A stretch of DNA of 40,875 bases from an uncultured Oscillospiraceae bacterium (GCA_944387075.1 CALXDO010000032.1:1-40875); one strand, 5' to 3'. Counted from the first letter of the stretch, positions 23,925 through 32,977 are shown. A program made the numbers and translations. The notes: generated by a model from the sequence alone, not told the origin.

Positions 23925-23966
23925 CGCCCCCGCAGTTTCGTCTCATCCGACAGAACCGCGGGGGCG
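23925..23966 (+). terminator. Possible terminator after fetB
   Basis: CGCCCCCGC and GCGGGGGCG pair around a 24-base loop with minor internal pairing, 13 bases past the stop. No T-run follows, so the strength is doubtful. Confidence 0.4.
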
Positions 23967-23975
23967 CTGTCGCGC

Positions 23976-24004
23976 TTGACATTCCCTTCTCCCACGAGTA
24001 TGAT
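23976..24004 (+). promoter_or_regulatory. Promoter of the c-di-GMP enzyme pair
   Basis: TTGACA (23976-23981), 17 bases, TATGAT (23999-24004). The predicted transcript starts near 24011, leaving an unusually long leader of about 230 bases. Confidence 0.82.
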
Positions 24005-24144
24005 GGAATTGTCCCATAGGAAAAATAAAACATTTCTGTCTCTCTGAACCGGATCATTGATACCCATACCGTTGAATCTGTGCCAGAATCCGTAAAATTG
24101 GTAAGAGTATACACGAAATGAGCCGTACCCCTTGGGACGCAACC

Positions 24145-24203
24145 CGGATGCACCCAGGTTCCCCCCCACCGAAACGGGGTGGACGCCGCTTCCGGTGCAT
24201 CCG
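24145..24203 (+). ncRNA. Structured leader RNA element, unidentified
   Basis: CGGATGCACC (24145-24154) and GGTGCATCCG (24194-24203) form a perfect 10-bp stem enclosing a CCACC/GGTGG hairpin. GGGACGCAA just upstream (24134-24142) recalls a c-di-GMP-I riboswitch fragment, but the rest of that motif is not evident. The element ends 38 bases before the start codon, close enough to affect translation. Confidence 0.4.
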
Positions 24204-24241
24204 ACCCAATCGAAACTGTGTGGAATGGGGAGAGCGTTGAA

Positions 24242-27200
24242 ATGAAAAAAATCTGGGAATTTTTTGAAAACATAGACGAGATGGTCTATGTCTCCGACGC
24301 AGACACATATGAATTGGTGTATATGAACCGCCACCTGCGGGAGGCACTGGGCTGCACCGCCCCCTCCGATTATGTGGGGAAAAAGTGCCACCAGCTCCTC
24401 CAGGGGTTCCAAACCCCCTGTTCTTTCTGCACCAATTCCCAGCTCCGGCCCGGCCAGTTCCTCTCATGGTGCCACAAAAATCCCATCCTGGGCACTCGTT
24501 TTCTCATCAAAGACACCCTGATGCAGGTGGATGGGCGAAATTACCGCATGGAAATTGCCATCAACACCGATACCAAGATGGTCAACCAGTCCGACTCCAA
24601 CTACGCCCGCAGCACCACCATCCTCAACCAGTGCATGCAGCAGATGTTTACCAGCCCCTTGGCCGAGGAATCCATCCAGCACATGCTGGCCTATCTGGGC
24701 ACCGCCTTTTCCTGTGATCGCAGCTACATCTTTGAAATCTCCGACGACACCACCTGCAACACCTATGAGTGGTGTGCGGAACACGTCTCCCCTCAGCAGG
24801 CCCTGCTGCAAAATGTCCCCATCTCTGCCATTGACTGGTGGATGGACATGTTTGTCAAGGATGAGGTGACCGTCATCCCCGATTTGGAGGAAATCCGGGC
24901 CCAACACCCCGAGGCATACGCCATCCTCCAGCCCCAGGACATCCATTCCCTGGCCGCCGCCCCCATCAAACAGGAGGGGCAGGTGGTGGGGTTTTTAGGG
25001 GTGGACAACCCCGACGACCAGCTGCTCCCCATCCTGGCCCCCTTGCTCAACATCATCGGTTACTTCACCTCCACCCTGCTCAAGCGGCGGGATCTGGTCA
25101 ACCGCCTCAACGAACTGAGTTACCACGATCAACTCACCGGCGCCCTCAACCGCCACGCCCTGTCTGAGCAGTACAGCGACCATTCTCTGACTTCGGCAGG
25201 CGCGGTCTACTGCGACATCACCGGCTTGAAAGCACTCAACGACACCAAGGGCCACGATGCAGGGGATGAGATGATCCGCCGCTGCTACAATCTGCTGCGG
25301 GACACCTGCGGCTCCGCTCCGGTGTACCGCACCGGCGGGGATGAGTTTGTGGTGCTCTTCCCCAACTGGGATAAACAGAAGTTTTATGACAGCGTCAAGC
25401 GCATTCAGCGCAAGGTGCAGGACTGCACCTGCCACCTGTCTCTGGGCCATGCCTGGTCGGAAGCCCAGCCCCTGGATTTGGAACAGCTGGTTGCCCAGGC
25501 CGATCAGGTCATGTATCAAGACAAGCGGGCCTATTACCAGGCCAACAGCGGGGTGCCTGGCATCGACCGGCGCAAGGCGCGGCCTCGGCCCCAAATGCCT
25601 GTGACCCCTGCGGCGTCCCCAGACCTGGAGCACCCGCCCACGCCCTTCCAAACATTTCTCTCCCAGGCCTTCTGCGATGTGGAATCCATGTTCCAGTCTG
25701 TGTCTCAGAACAATGACTCCAGCTATTTTTATGTGGGAGACATGCAGAAGGATCTGTACTACATCTCAGACAACTTTAAGGAGGACTTTGGCTTTTCCAG
25801 CAACATCGTTCAAAGTCTGCTCCACCACTGGTCCCGGCGCATCAGTTCCCCGGAATTTCAAGACCTGTTCTGGCAGGACATTACAGGCATGCTGCGGGAA
25901 AAGCGAACCCTCCATGATCTGCGCTATCAGGTACGCGATGTGCATGGAAACAACATCTGGATTCGGTGCTATGGCATTTTGAAGTGGAACGAGGACAAAA
26001 CCAAACCGCTGTTTTTCTCCGGCCGAGTCACCCATCAGGACAAAAACTTTGTGGTGGACCCCATCACCAACTTCCCCCGGGAGCACGCCACCTTCCATCA
26101 GCTGGACGAACTGCAAAGCGCCGGGAAAAAGGCCCTTGTCATCGGCTTTAGCTTCAACGGCCTGACCGAGATCAACAACACCAAGGGCCGAACCTTCGGG
26201 GATCGGCTGCTTAAGCGGGTGGCGGACACGCTGACCCAAGAGCTATCCTGGAAAATGTCCTTTTACCGGCTGGAAGGTATGCGGTGCATGGCCATTGTCC
26301 ACCCCGCTTGTCAAAAGGAGGGGCCGTCCTCCCTGGTGGAGCAAATTCGCTCCGTGGTGACCAAATGCTACTCTGACATGGACGTGTCGGTGCGCACCAG
26401 CTGCTCCTTTGGCGTGATGGAGTATCCCAACGGCAATATGACCCCGGGAGACTTGGCGGAAAACCTGATTTCTCTCATCCGTGTGGCCAAGCAAAACGCC
26501 AAAACTGACTACATGGATTACTCGGCCCCCAACCAGCAGCGCATCAAGCAGATGTCCAACATGGTGTTGCTGCTCAATCAAAACGTCATGAACAACATGG
26601 AGAATTTCCGCATTGTGGTGCATCCCATCGTCTCCGCCGGAAGCGGGGACATCATCGGCGGCGAGGTGCTGCTGCGCTGGACCTTTGAGGGGAAGGACGT
26701 GTCTCCCGCGGTGTTCATCCCCCTTCTGGAGCGGGAAAACCTCATTCAGCGGGTGGGCCGTTGGGTGTTCGAGCAAGCGGTGTGCACCTGCACCCGGCTC
26801 CATGCCCACAATCCCCTCCTCTATCTCACCTTCAACGTCAGTCTGCAGCAGCTCTCCGACCCGCTACTCATCCCCTTCATGCGGGAGACCCTGGCCAAAT
26901 ACCAGCTGCATGGGTCCAGCCTGGTGGCGGAACTCACCGAGAGCTGCCTGGACGAGCAGCCGGAGCGGCTCAACGCCTTCGTCCAGGCCTGCCAGGACAT
27001 GGATCTCTACATTGCCCTGGACGACTTTGGCAGCGGCTACTCCTCCCTGCGCATGCTGCTGCAATATCCGTGCAGCATCATCAAGCTGGACCAGTCTCTG
27101 GTGCACGAAGTCTCGGAATCCGAGGCAAAAATGCACTTTATCAAAAGTATCGTCTATGCCTGCCACCAGTTTGGCAAGACCGTGTGCATGGAGGGTGTGG

Positions 27201-27325
27201 AGGATGCTGAGCAAAACGAGATCATTCTCAACACCGGCTGCGACTTGATCCAGGGCTACTATTACTACCGTCCCACAGAGGTCAGCCAGTTGTATCAGCT
27301 GGTCAGTCAAAACAGTCACACATAA
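24242..27325 (+). CDS. PAS-GAF-GGDEF-PAS-GGDEF*-EAL cyclic-di-GMP protein
   Basis: A 1027-residue cytoplasmic protein for c-di-GMP turnover. Order: PAS (1-115) with a cysteine set C49, C60 and C63 (PCSFC); GAF (about 131-275); GGDEF domain with intact motif at 365-369; a second PAS (about 490-600); a second GGDEF-like domain whose signature reads LEGMRCM and so is probably inactive; EAL domain with EVL (808-810), FNVS, ELTES, DDFGSGYSSL, KLDQSLV, EGVED and QGYYY, all catalytic positions present. It may both make and degrade c-di-GMP, or use one domain for control. No membrane segment is seen. GGGGAG precedes the ATG; an earlier GTG (24179) lies in the leader hairpin. Confidence 0.92.
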   Translation: MKKIWEFFENIDEMVYVSDADTYELVYMNRHLREALGCTAPSDYVGKKCHQLLQGFQTPCSFCTNSQLRPGQFLSWCHKNPILGTRFLIKDTLMQVDGRNYRMEIAINTDTKMVNQSDSNYARSTTILNQCMQQMFTSPLAEESIQHMLAYLGTAFSCDRSYIFEISDDTTCNTYEWCAEHVSPQQALLQNVPISAIDWWMDMFVKDEVTVIPDLEEIRAQHPEAYAILQPQDIHSLAAAPIKQEGQVVGFLGVDNPDDQLLPILAPLLNIIGYFTSTLLKRRDLVNRLNELSYHDQLTGALNRHALSEQYSDHSLTSAGAVYCDITGLKALNDTKGHDAGDEMIRRCYNLLRDTCGSAPVYRTGGDEFVVLFPNWDKQKFYDSVKRIQRKVQDCTCHLSLGHAWSEAQPLDLEQLVAQADQVMYQDKRAYYQANSGVPGIDRRKARPRPQMPVTPAASPDLEHPPTPFQTFLSQAFCDVESMFQSVSQNNDSSYFYVGDMQKDLYYISDNFKEDFGFSSNIVQSLLHHWSRRISSPEFQDLFWQDITGMLREKRTLHDLRYQVRDVHGNNIWIRCYGILKWNEDKTKPLFFSGRVTHQDKNFVVDPITNFPREHATFHQLDELQSAGKKALVIGFSFNGLTEINNTKGRTFGDRLLKRVADTLTQELSWKMSFYRLEGMRCMAIVHPACQKEGPSSLVEQIRSVVTKCYSDMDVSVRTSCSFGVMEYPNGNMTPGDLAENLISLIRVAKQNAKTDYMDYSAPNQQRIKQMSNMVLLLNQNVMNNMENFRIVVHPIVSAGSGDIIGGEVLLRWTFEGKDVSPAVFIPLLERENLIQRVGRWVFEQAVCTCTRLHAHNPLLYLTFNVSLQQLSDPLLIPFMRETLAKYQLHGSSLVAELTESCLDEQPERLNAFVQACQDMDLYIALDDFGSGYSSLRMLLQYPCSIIKLDQSLVHEVSESEAKMHFIKSIVYACHQFGKTVCMEGVEDAEQNEIILNTGCDLIQGYYYYRPTEVSQLYQLVSQNSHT

Positions 27326-27348
27326 GGCATACAAAAGGGGGGGTACCC

Positions 27349-28710
27349 ATGGGGAAGACCATGTTGGAACACACGGAACCACTGGTGTACAAGACACTGG
27401 ACAGGTTCTTCCACCATTACGTGCAGAAGCGAGACGTGGAGCGCGCGCTGGACCTGATCTCCGACCAGGTATACATCGTGGGCATCGGAGAGAACGAGGT
27501 GGCCATTGGAAAACAGGCCTTTCGCCAGCTGACCGAGACGAGAACCGCCTTGCTGCCCATTCCCGTCACCTACGCCATCCACAACTATGCGCAGGTGCAG
27601 CGCACGCCAGGTTGTTGGGACTGCTTTTGCCTCCTGGAACTCCATGTCGTGCCGCCCAGCGGCGTCCAAGTGATCTGCCGCATCCGCCTCACTGCCGGGC
27701 TGCACCGGGAAGGGGAACGGTATCTCATCGACGTGCTCCATGTCTCCCAGGCCAGCCAGCTTCCTGGGTGCAAAGAATGCCTCCCCCTGAAATTCATCTC
27801 CCAGGGCATGGACACTCTCAGCTCCAGCACCCGGCAGGAGCTGCTGGAACTCATTGGTCAGATTATGCCCGGCGGCATTTTGGGTTGGTATGCCAAGGAG
27901 GGGTTCCCCCTCTATGTGGCCAACGAGCAGCTGCTGCACATGGCCGGATATGACAGCTACCAGGACTTTGAGCAGGACATCCAGGGGTTGGTTCTCAACA
28001 GCATCCACCCCGATGACCGGGACTACATCCACAGCGAACTGATGGGCATTACCACTCCAGGCGACCAATATGAAGTGGAATACCGCATGAAACGTAAGGA
28101 CGGCAGCTATTTCTGGGTCCATGACATTGGCCGGCTCATTACCGCCGACGATGGACAGCCGGCTATCATCAGCATCCTCACCGACATCTCCAACAAAATG
28201 AATGCCATGAGCAGCTTGGAACAGGCCGCAGCCACAGACCCCCTCACCGGCATCTACAACCGCAAGGCGGCAAAGAAACTCATTCTCCACTTGATGCAAA
28301 CCACCTCCAGCTATCTGTTTCTCATGATGGATCTGGACAACTTCAAGCTGGTCAACGACATCTATGGACACAAACAGGGGGATCAGGTACTGTGTGGGAT
28401 GGCTGACCTACTCACCAAATCCTTTCGCAAAACGGATGTGGTGTGCCGGTTAGGAGGGGATGAATTTGCGGTGTTTGTCCCCGATTGTGAGGAACTTTCG
28501 TCCATGCGGGATAAAATCCAAGCCCTCATCTCCTCCTATCAGGACATGATTCTCCAGCATTGGCCCGCCGCACACTCCTCCCTTTCCGTGGGAGGTGTGT
28601 GGGGCTGTGCGCCCCGGAGCTTTTCCGATCTCTACCAGTTCGCCGACGAGATGCTCTATCAGGTCAAAAAACACCAAAAAGGTCAGCTGAAAATCCGTAC
28701 TTTGGACTGA
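27349..28710 (+). CDS. Diguanylate cyclase with NTF2-like and PAS sensor domains
   Basis: A 453-residue cytoplasmic protein. The first 150 residues look like an NTF2/SnoaL-like cone fold (FFHHYVQKRDVERALDLISD, then VYIVGIGENE). A PAS domain of the PAS_3 type follows (about 178-285, with HPDDRDYI and YRMKRKDGSYFWVHDIGRL), then a GGDEF domain: DPLTGIYNRKA, DLDNFKLVNDIYGHKQGD and GGDEF at 369-373. The inhibitory I-site RKTD (360-363) sits the standard five residues before it, so product inhibition is expected. It lies 23 bases after the composite GGDEF/EAL gene with its own GGGGGG site; the two are probably co-transcribed. Confidence 0.93.
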   Translation: MGKTMLEHTEPLVYKTLDRFFHHYVQKRDVERALDLISDQVYIVGIGENEVAIGKQAFRQLTETRTALLPIPVTYAIHNYAQVQRTPGCWDCFCLLELHVVPPSGVQVICRIRLTAGLHREGERYLIDVLHVSQASQLPGCKECLPLKFISQGMDTLSSSTRQELLELIGQIMPGGILGWYAKEGFPLYVANEQLLHMAGYDSYQDFEQDIQGLVLNSIHPDDRDYIHSELMGITTPGDQYEVEYRMKRKDGSYFWVHDIGRLITADDGQPAIISILTDISNKMNAMSSLEQAAATDPLTGIYNRKAAKKLILHLMQTTSSYLFLMMDLDNFKLVNDIYGHKQGDQVLCGMADLLTKSFRKTDVVCRLGGDEFAVFVPDCEELSSMRDKIQALISSYQDMILQHWPAAHSSLSVGGVWGCAPRSFSDLYQFADEMLYQVKKHQKGQLKIRTLD

Positions 28711-28774
28711 GAACGTCGGGGGCCAACGGAAGCGGACGACTTGGCGGAATAACCTTTTCCCTGGCCCTTCCCCC

Positions 28775-28804
28775 TTGACAGCCCCCTTGTCCCACAGGTA
28801 TGAT
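28775..28804 (+). promoter_or_regulatory. Promoter of the AIM24-family gene
   Basis: TTGACA (28775-28780), 18 bases, TATGAT (28799-28804). Its spacer and -10 surroundings (TCCCACAGGTATGATGAATT) resemble those of the promoter at 23976, so both may share a control protein. Confidence 0.75.
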
Positions 28805-28838
28805 GAATTCATCCTAGATACAAAAAAGGAGGATCTCT

Positions 28839-29516
28839 ATGAGATACGAAATTACCGGCGGCGCATTCCCCGTGGTCATCTGCCATTTGGAGGACCGGGA
28901 GCGTATGATCACCGAGCGGGGTTCTATGGTGTGGATGAGCCCCAACATGGCCATGGAGACCTCTGGGGGCGGGCTGGGCAAGATGTTTTCCCGGGCCCTC
29001 TCGGGGGAGAGCATCTTCCAAAACATCTACACCGCCCAGGGCCAGGGCATGATCGCCTTTGGCTCCAGCTTTCCCGGCAAGATCATGCCCCTGAACATCG
29101 GCCCCGGCCAGGAAATGATTTTGCAGAAGAGCGCTTTCTTGGCCTCCGAGTCCACCGTAGAGTTGTCCGTCCACTTCAGCCGCAAGCTAGGGGCCGGCTT
29201 CTTCGGCGGCGAGGGCTTCATCATGCAGCGTCTGTCCGGGCGGGGCGTAGCCTTTGCAGAAATTGACGGTGAGCTGGTGGAGTACACCCTGGCCCCTGGC
29301 CAGCAGATCCTGGTGGACACCGGCAACGTGGCGGGCTTTGAGCCCACTGTCACCATGGACATCCAGCAGGTGCCCGGGCTGAAAAACAAATTCCTGGGCG
29401 GCGAGGGCCTGTTCAACACCCTTCTCACCGGCCCCGGCAAGATTTGGCTGCAAACCATGCCCATTTCCAACGTGGCTATGGCCATCAGCCCCTTCATTCC
29501 CTCCGGCAACGGCTGA
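28839..29516 (+). CDS. AIM24 family protein (TIGR00266-like)
   Basis: A 225-residue all-beta protein of the AIM24/DUF124 family. It starts RYEITGGAFPVVICHLE and includes the family stretch GSMVWMSPNMAMET, the glycine-rich GLGKMFSRALSGESIF and a second GGEGLFNTLLTGPGKIWLQT repeat. The family is widespread in bacteria and has a mitochondrial member needed for inner-membrane organisation; the bacterial role is not known. It is a stand-alone gene with its own promoter, GGAGG six bases before the ATG, and a strong bidirectional terminator after it. Confidence 0.88.
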   Translation: MRYEITGGAFPVVICHLEDRERMITERGSMVWMSPNMAMETSGGGLGKMFSRALSGESIFQNIYTAQGQGMIAFGSSFPGKIMPLNIGPGQEMILQKSAFLASESTVELSVHFSRKLGAGFFGGEGFIMQRLSGRGVAFAEIDGELVEYTLAPGQQILVDTGNVAGFEPTVTMDIQQVPGLKNKFLGGEGLFNTLLTGPGKIWLQTMPISNVAMAISPFIPSGNG

Positions 29517-29526
29517 TTTCCCAATG

Positions 29527-29570
29527 AAAAAAACATCCACACGGGCAGCAGGCCCATGTGGATGTTTTTT
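29527..29570. terminator. Bidirectional terminator between convergent genes
   Basis: A near-perfect stem built on AAAAAACATCCACA/TGTGGATGTTTTTT with a short GC-rich top. T-runs on both strands serve the AIM24 gene and the convergent sugar-kinase gene. Confidence 0.92.
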
Positions 29571-29571
29571 C

Positions 29572-30504
29572 TTACTGTGCCAGCTCCTCCAGAGTCGGCA
29601 TGGCGGGAATGGCGCCGCTGCGGGAACAGGTCACCGAGGCCGCCCGGTTGGCCAGCGTCAGAATGTCCTCCAATTCTGCCCACTCCAGACCGTCCAGCAC
29701 CCCCTGGGGGCGGCGGCTGAGCCGGCTGAGCACGGCACCAAAGAAGGTATCTCCCGCCCCGTTGGTGTCCGCCACTTGGGTGGGCACCCCGGGGACGATG
29801 CCCGTGTGGCCCCGGAACCGGTAGAACACCCCCTGAGAGCCCAGGGTGATGAGTACCAGGGAAATGCCCTGGGCCTCCATGGCCTGGCTGCACACCTGGG
29901 GATCGCTGCTGCCGGAGAGCAGCTCCATCTCCTCATCGGAGATTTTCAAAATATCCACCTGGGACAGGGGACGGCGCATCCATGCCACCGCCTCCTCCTG
30001 GCTGCCCCACAGGGCCGCCCGGTAGTTGGGGTCGTAGCTGACGGTCACCCCCTGCTCCTTGGCCCGCTCCACGGCGTACAGCGTGGCGCTGCGGGCGGGG
30101 TCGGCGGTGAGACTCACCGAGCCAAAGTGCAGGATGCCCGCCTGGGCGATCAGACTCTCATCCACCTGCTCCGCAGTCAGCTGGGCATCCGCTCCCCGCA
30201 TGAACTGGAAGGAACGCTCCCCCTGCCCGTTCACCGACACCACCGCCAGGGTGGTGGCCCCGGGAGCGGTGCGCAGGCCCTGGGTGTTCACTCCGTTTTC
30301 CTCCAGCACCTGGGCCAGGTAGGTTCCAAATCCGTCCTCTCCCACCATGCCCACAAAGGCGGTGTCCGCCCCCAGCCGGGCCGCCGCCACCGCCACATTG
30401 GCAGGCGCGCCCCCGGGATTGGCGGCATAGACCGGGATGTTCTGTGCATTGAACCCTGTCTGGGTCAAGTCAATGAGAATTTCGCCGATGGTAACGATGC
30501 GCAT
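29572..30504 (-). CDS. PfkB-family carbohydrate kinase, fructokinase-like
   Basis: A 310-residue sugar kinase. Landmarks: GEILIDLT at the N-terminus, NPGGAPANVAVAAARLG (PfkB signature 1), VGEDGFG, and near the C-terminus DTNGAGDTFFGAVL (signature 2), with the catalytic aspartate in GAGD. The layout fits bacterial fructokinases (ScrK type), which make fructose-6-phosphate, but 2-keto-3-deoxygluconate kinase or a ribokinase-like role cannot be excluded. The ATG at 30504 follows GAGGGAG; the longer frame starts inside the promoter region. A LacI/CcpA-type operator sits just downstream of its promoter, and no sugar transporter is in view. Confidence 0.88.
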   Translation of the reverse strand: MRIVTIGEILIDLTQTGFNAQNIPVYAANPGGAPANVAVAAARLGADTAFVGMVGEDGFGTYLAQVLEENGVNTQGLRTAPGATTLAVVSVNGQGERSFQFMRGADAQLTAEQVDESLIAQAGILHFGSVSLTADPARSATLYAVERAKEQGVTVSYDPNYRAALWGSQEEAVAWMRRPLSQVDILKISDEEMELLSGSSDPQVCSQAMEAQGISLVLITLGSQGVFYRFRGHTGIVPGVPTQVADTNGAGDTFFGAVLSRLSRRPQGVLDGLEWAELEDILTLANRAASVTCSRSGAIPAMPTLEELAQ

Positions 30505-30529
30505 GGCACTCCCTCTTTTTCTTTTCATG

Positions 30530-30543
30530 TGGAATCGTTTTCA
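30530..30543. promoter_or_regulatory. LacI/CcpA (cre)-type operator
   Basis: TGGAATCGTTTTCA matches the TGNAANCGNTNNCA pattern of LacI-family and cre sites. It covers the predicted start of the kinase transcript, suiting repression by a sugar-specific LacI regulator or catabolite control. Confidence 0.65.
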
Positions 30544-30550
30544 TGTAAAA

Positions 30551-30579
30551 ATTATACCACGTTTTCCCCTCTGGGGCAA
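30551..30579 (-). promoter_or_regulatory. Promoter of the sugar-kinase gene
   Basis: On the minus strand TTGCCC (30579-30574), 17 bases, TATAAT (30556-30551). The cre-like site lies directly downstream. Confidence 0.75.
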
Positions 30580-30645
30580 GGGGCCAAGCACGAAAATCCA
30601 GGTTGTCATTGGCCATCCCATGGCAGGGACTTTGCCCCATTTCCC

Positions 30646-30674
30646 TTGCCTTTTCCCCTCCGTTCTGCTATTCT
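30646..30674 (+). promoter_or_regulatory. Promoter of the GntR regulator gene
   Basis: TTGCCT (30646-30651), 17 bases, TATTCT (30669-30674), 66 bases before the start. It is divergent from the kinase promoter. Confidence 0.7.
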
Positions 30675-30739
30675 ATATATTGCAAAAAGTAAGTCATTTA
30701 TCCCCATTGGGTTACTATCATTGTTTTGGAGGGTTTGCT

Positions 30740-31381
30740 ATGGCGTCCATTAAAAAACGATCCCTGGTGGATCAGGTCTATGAGCGGCTGCGCGACGACA
30801 TCATCGCCCTGCGCCTGCCCTTGGGCAGCCGCGTCAACGTCAACGAGCTGCAAGACTCCCTGGGCGTGAGCTGCACCCCCATCCGGGAGGCCATCAACCG
30901 CTTGCAGCAAGAGGGCCTCATTGCCTACGAAAACAACGTGGGAGCCCGGGTCCTGACCCTGGAGGCCAAAGACGTGGAGGAGATCACCCAGTTGGCCACC
31001 ACGCTGCACGGTGCCGCCGCCCGTTTGGCCATGGCAAATACCGACCATTCGGTGCTGGCTCGGCAGCTGCGGGAACGCATGGCCGAGTTTGAGTCCGCCC
31101 AGACTCCACAGCAACAGGCGACCGGCATCCACCACCTGGTGGAGGTCTTTTACGTCCACTGCGGCAACCGCCGTCTGGACAAGAGCATGCTGTCCATTCA
31201 GGGTCAGCAGCTGCTGCTGCGCAACCTGTATGCCAACCACGGGATGGACCGTGAGGCCAACTTGGCGGACTTCCAGGCCATGCTGGCCGGGGTGGAGAAC
31301 AACCAGCCCGAGGAGGTTTGCAAGGCCCTGGAGTCCAACGCCCAACGGGTTGCCCAGGCGGTCTGTGAGGACCTGGAGTGA
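30740..31381 (+). CDS. GntR-family regulator, FadR/FCD type
   Basis: A 213-residue DNA-binding regulator. The winged helix-turn-helix (about 8-75) has VYERLRDDIIALRLPLGSRV, LQDSLGVSCTPIREAINRLQ and GLIAYENNVGARV. The C-terminal helical FCD domain (about 80-210) includes the metal/ligand-type histidines in HHLVEVFYVH. FCD members usually sense small organic acids or sugar acids. It is transcribed divergently from the PfkB kinase, about 235 bases apart, and might regulate it, though the operator there looks LacI-type. The ATG at 30740 follows TTGGAGGG; a much longer frame running back through the intergenic region is not used. Confidence 0.9.
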   Translation: MASIKKRSLVDQVYERLRDDIIALRLPLGSRVNVNELQDSLGVSCTPIREAINRLQQEGLIAYENNVGARVLTLEAKDVEEITQLATTLHGAAARLAMANTDHSVLARQLRERMAEFESAQTPQQQATGIHHLVEVFYVHCGNRRLDKSMLSIQGQQLLLRNLYANHGMDREANLADFQAMLAGVENNQPEEVCKALESNAQRVAQAVCEDLE

Positions 31382-31390
31382 GCGCACCCG

Positions 31391-31430
31391 GACGGGGCTT
31401 TGACGGATGTGGTCAAAGCCCCGTCTTTTT
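31391..31430 (+). terminator. Terminator after the GntR gene
   Basis: GACGGGGCTTTGAC and its complement form a 14-bp stem with a 7-base loop, followed by TTTTT. Confidence 0.95.
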
Positions 31431-31441
31431 GTGCTCTGCTC

Positions 31442-31470
31442 TTGACTTTTTCCCCTCTGGCCCATAAAAT
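31442..31470 (+). promoter_or_regulatory. proS promoter
   Basis: TTGACT (31442-31447), 17 bases, TAAAAT (31465-31470). The leader is only about 40 bases, too short for a T-box. Confidence 0.82.
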
Positions 31471-31516
31471 ACATAGTTACGATACCTTTATTATTTGAAA
31501 AAGGAATGAGAGTTTT

Positions 31517-32959
31517 ATGGCACAAGACAAAAGCAAACAGGTCAGCCAGATCACGGATATGGAGGCCGACTTTGCCCAGTGGTTCACCGACGTGTGCACC
31601 AAAGCGGAACTGATTGACTATTCTTCCATCAAAGGCATGTTCATCCTGCGCCCCTATGGCTACGCCATTTGGGAGAACTTCCAGAAGATTTTGGATGAGA
31701 AGTTCAAGGAGACCGGCCACGAGAATGTATATCTGCCCATGCTCATCCCCGAGTCCCTGCTGCAAAAGGAGAAGGACCATGTGGAGGGCTTCGCCCCCGA
31801 GTGCGCCTGGGTCACCGTAGGCGGCAGCGAGGAGCTGGAAGAGCGGTACTGCATCCGCCCCACCTCTGAGACCCTCTTCTGCGAGCACTACTCCCACATC
31901 ATTCACTCCCACCGGGACCTGCCCAAGCTGTACAACCAGTGGTGCTCCGTGCTGCGCTGGGAAAAGACCAGCCGTCCCTTCCTGCGCCACCGGGAATTTC
32001 TGTGGCAGGAGGGCCACACCATGCACGCCACCGCCGAGGAGGCCATGGAAGAGACCGAGCGCATGTTCAACATCTACGCCGACTTCTGCGAAAACTACCT
32101 GGCCATGCCGGTGGTGAAGGGCCGCAAGACCGACAAGGAGAAATTCTCCGGGGCCGAGGCCACCTACACCGTGGAGTGCATGATGCACGACAAGAAGGCC
32201 CTCCAGGCCGGCACCTCCCACTACTTTGGGGACGGCTTCGCCCGGGCCTTTGGGGTGAGCTTTGCCGGCAAGGACAACCAGCTGCACACCCCCTTTGAGA
32301 CCTCCTGGGGCGTGTCCACCCGTCTCATCGGCGGCGTCATCATGACCCACGGCGACAACAACGGTCTGGTGCTGCCCCCCCGCATTGCCCCCACCCAGGT
32401 CATCGTCATCCCCGTGGCCCAGCACAAGGAGGGCGTGGTGGAGGCCAACCAGGCTGTGTGCGACCGGCTGAAGGCCGCCGGTATCCGGGTGAAGATGGAC
32501 GCCTCGGAGCAGTCTCCCGGCTGGAAGTTCGCCCAGTACGAGATGAAGGGCGTGCCCCTGCGCCTGGAGCTGGGCCCCAAGGACATGGAGAAGAACCAGT
32601 GTGTGCTGGTGCGCCGGGACAGCGGCGAAAAGACCTTCGTCTCCCTGGACCACATCGAGGAGACGGTGAAAAACCTGCTGGAGGAAATTCAGCAGAGCCT
32701 CTTCCTCCGGGCCAAGCGCAACCTGGACGAGAATACCTATCCCTGCTCCACCCTGGAGGAGGTCAAGGAGAAGATGGCCACCCAGGGCGGCTTTGCCAAG
32801 ACCATGTGGTGCGGCGACGAGGCGTGCGAGCTGAAGATGAAGGAAGTGGCGGGCGTGTCCTCCCGCTGCATCCCTCTGGAGCAGGAGCACCTGGGCGATG
32901 TGTGCCCCGTGTGCGGCAAGCCCGCCAAGCACATGGTGTACTGGGGCGTGGCCTACTAA
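31517..32959 (+). CDS. proS: Prolyl-tRNA synthetase, archaeal/eukaryal-like type 3
   Basis: A 480-residue class II synthetase charging tRNA-Pro. Class II motifs appear as motif 2 ([19 protein letters not shown]) and motif 3 ([17 protein letters not shown], ending in the conserved proline/arginine region), with the proline-site stretch [13 protein letters not shown]. The anticodon-binding domain follows, then the extra C-terminal zinc domain ([11 protein letters not shown] and [18 protein letters not shown], ending in Tyr as in this type). It lacks the long editing insertion of the usual bacterial ProRS. This type is common in Clostridia. The ribosome site is weak (AAGGAATGAGAG). Confidence 0.96.
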   Translation: MAQDKSKQVSQITDMEADFAQWFTDVCTKAELIDYSSIKGMFILRPYGYAIWENFQKILDEKFKETGHENVYLPMLIPESLLQKEKDHVEGFAPECAWVTVGGSEELEERYCIRPTSETLFCEHYSHIIHSHRDLPKLYNQWCSVLRWEKTSRPFLRHREFLWQEGHTMHATAEEAMEETERMFNIYADFCENYLAMPVVKGRKTDKEKFSGAEATYTVECMMHDKKALQAGTSHYFGDGFARAFGVSFAGKDNQLHTPFETSWGVSTRLIGGVIMTHGDNNGLVLPPRIAPTQVIVIPVAQHKEGVVEANQAVCDRLKAAGIRVKMDASEQSPGWKFAQYEMKGVPLRLELGPKDMEKNQCVLVRRDSGEKTFVSLDHIEETVKNLLEEIQQSLFLRAKRNLDENTYPCSTLEEVKEKMATQGGFAKTMWCGDEACELKMKEVAGVSSRCIPLEQEHLGDVCPVCGKPAKHMVYWGVAY

Positions 32960-32977
32960 TCCCACATACCCATAGAC

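Noticed and set aside
24120..24203. c-di-GMP-I riboswitch
   Set aside because: Only the GGGACGCAA word and a GAAA loop are present; the partner GCAAACC segment and the expected stem order are not evident.
31471..31516. T-box leader for proS
   Set aside because: The leader is about 40 bases and lacks the specifier stem and the T-box sequence.
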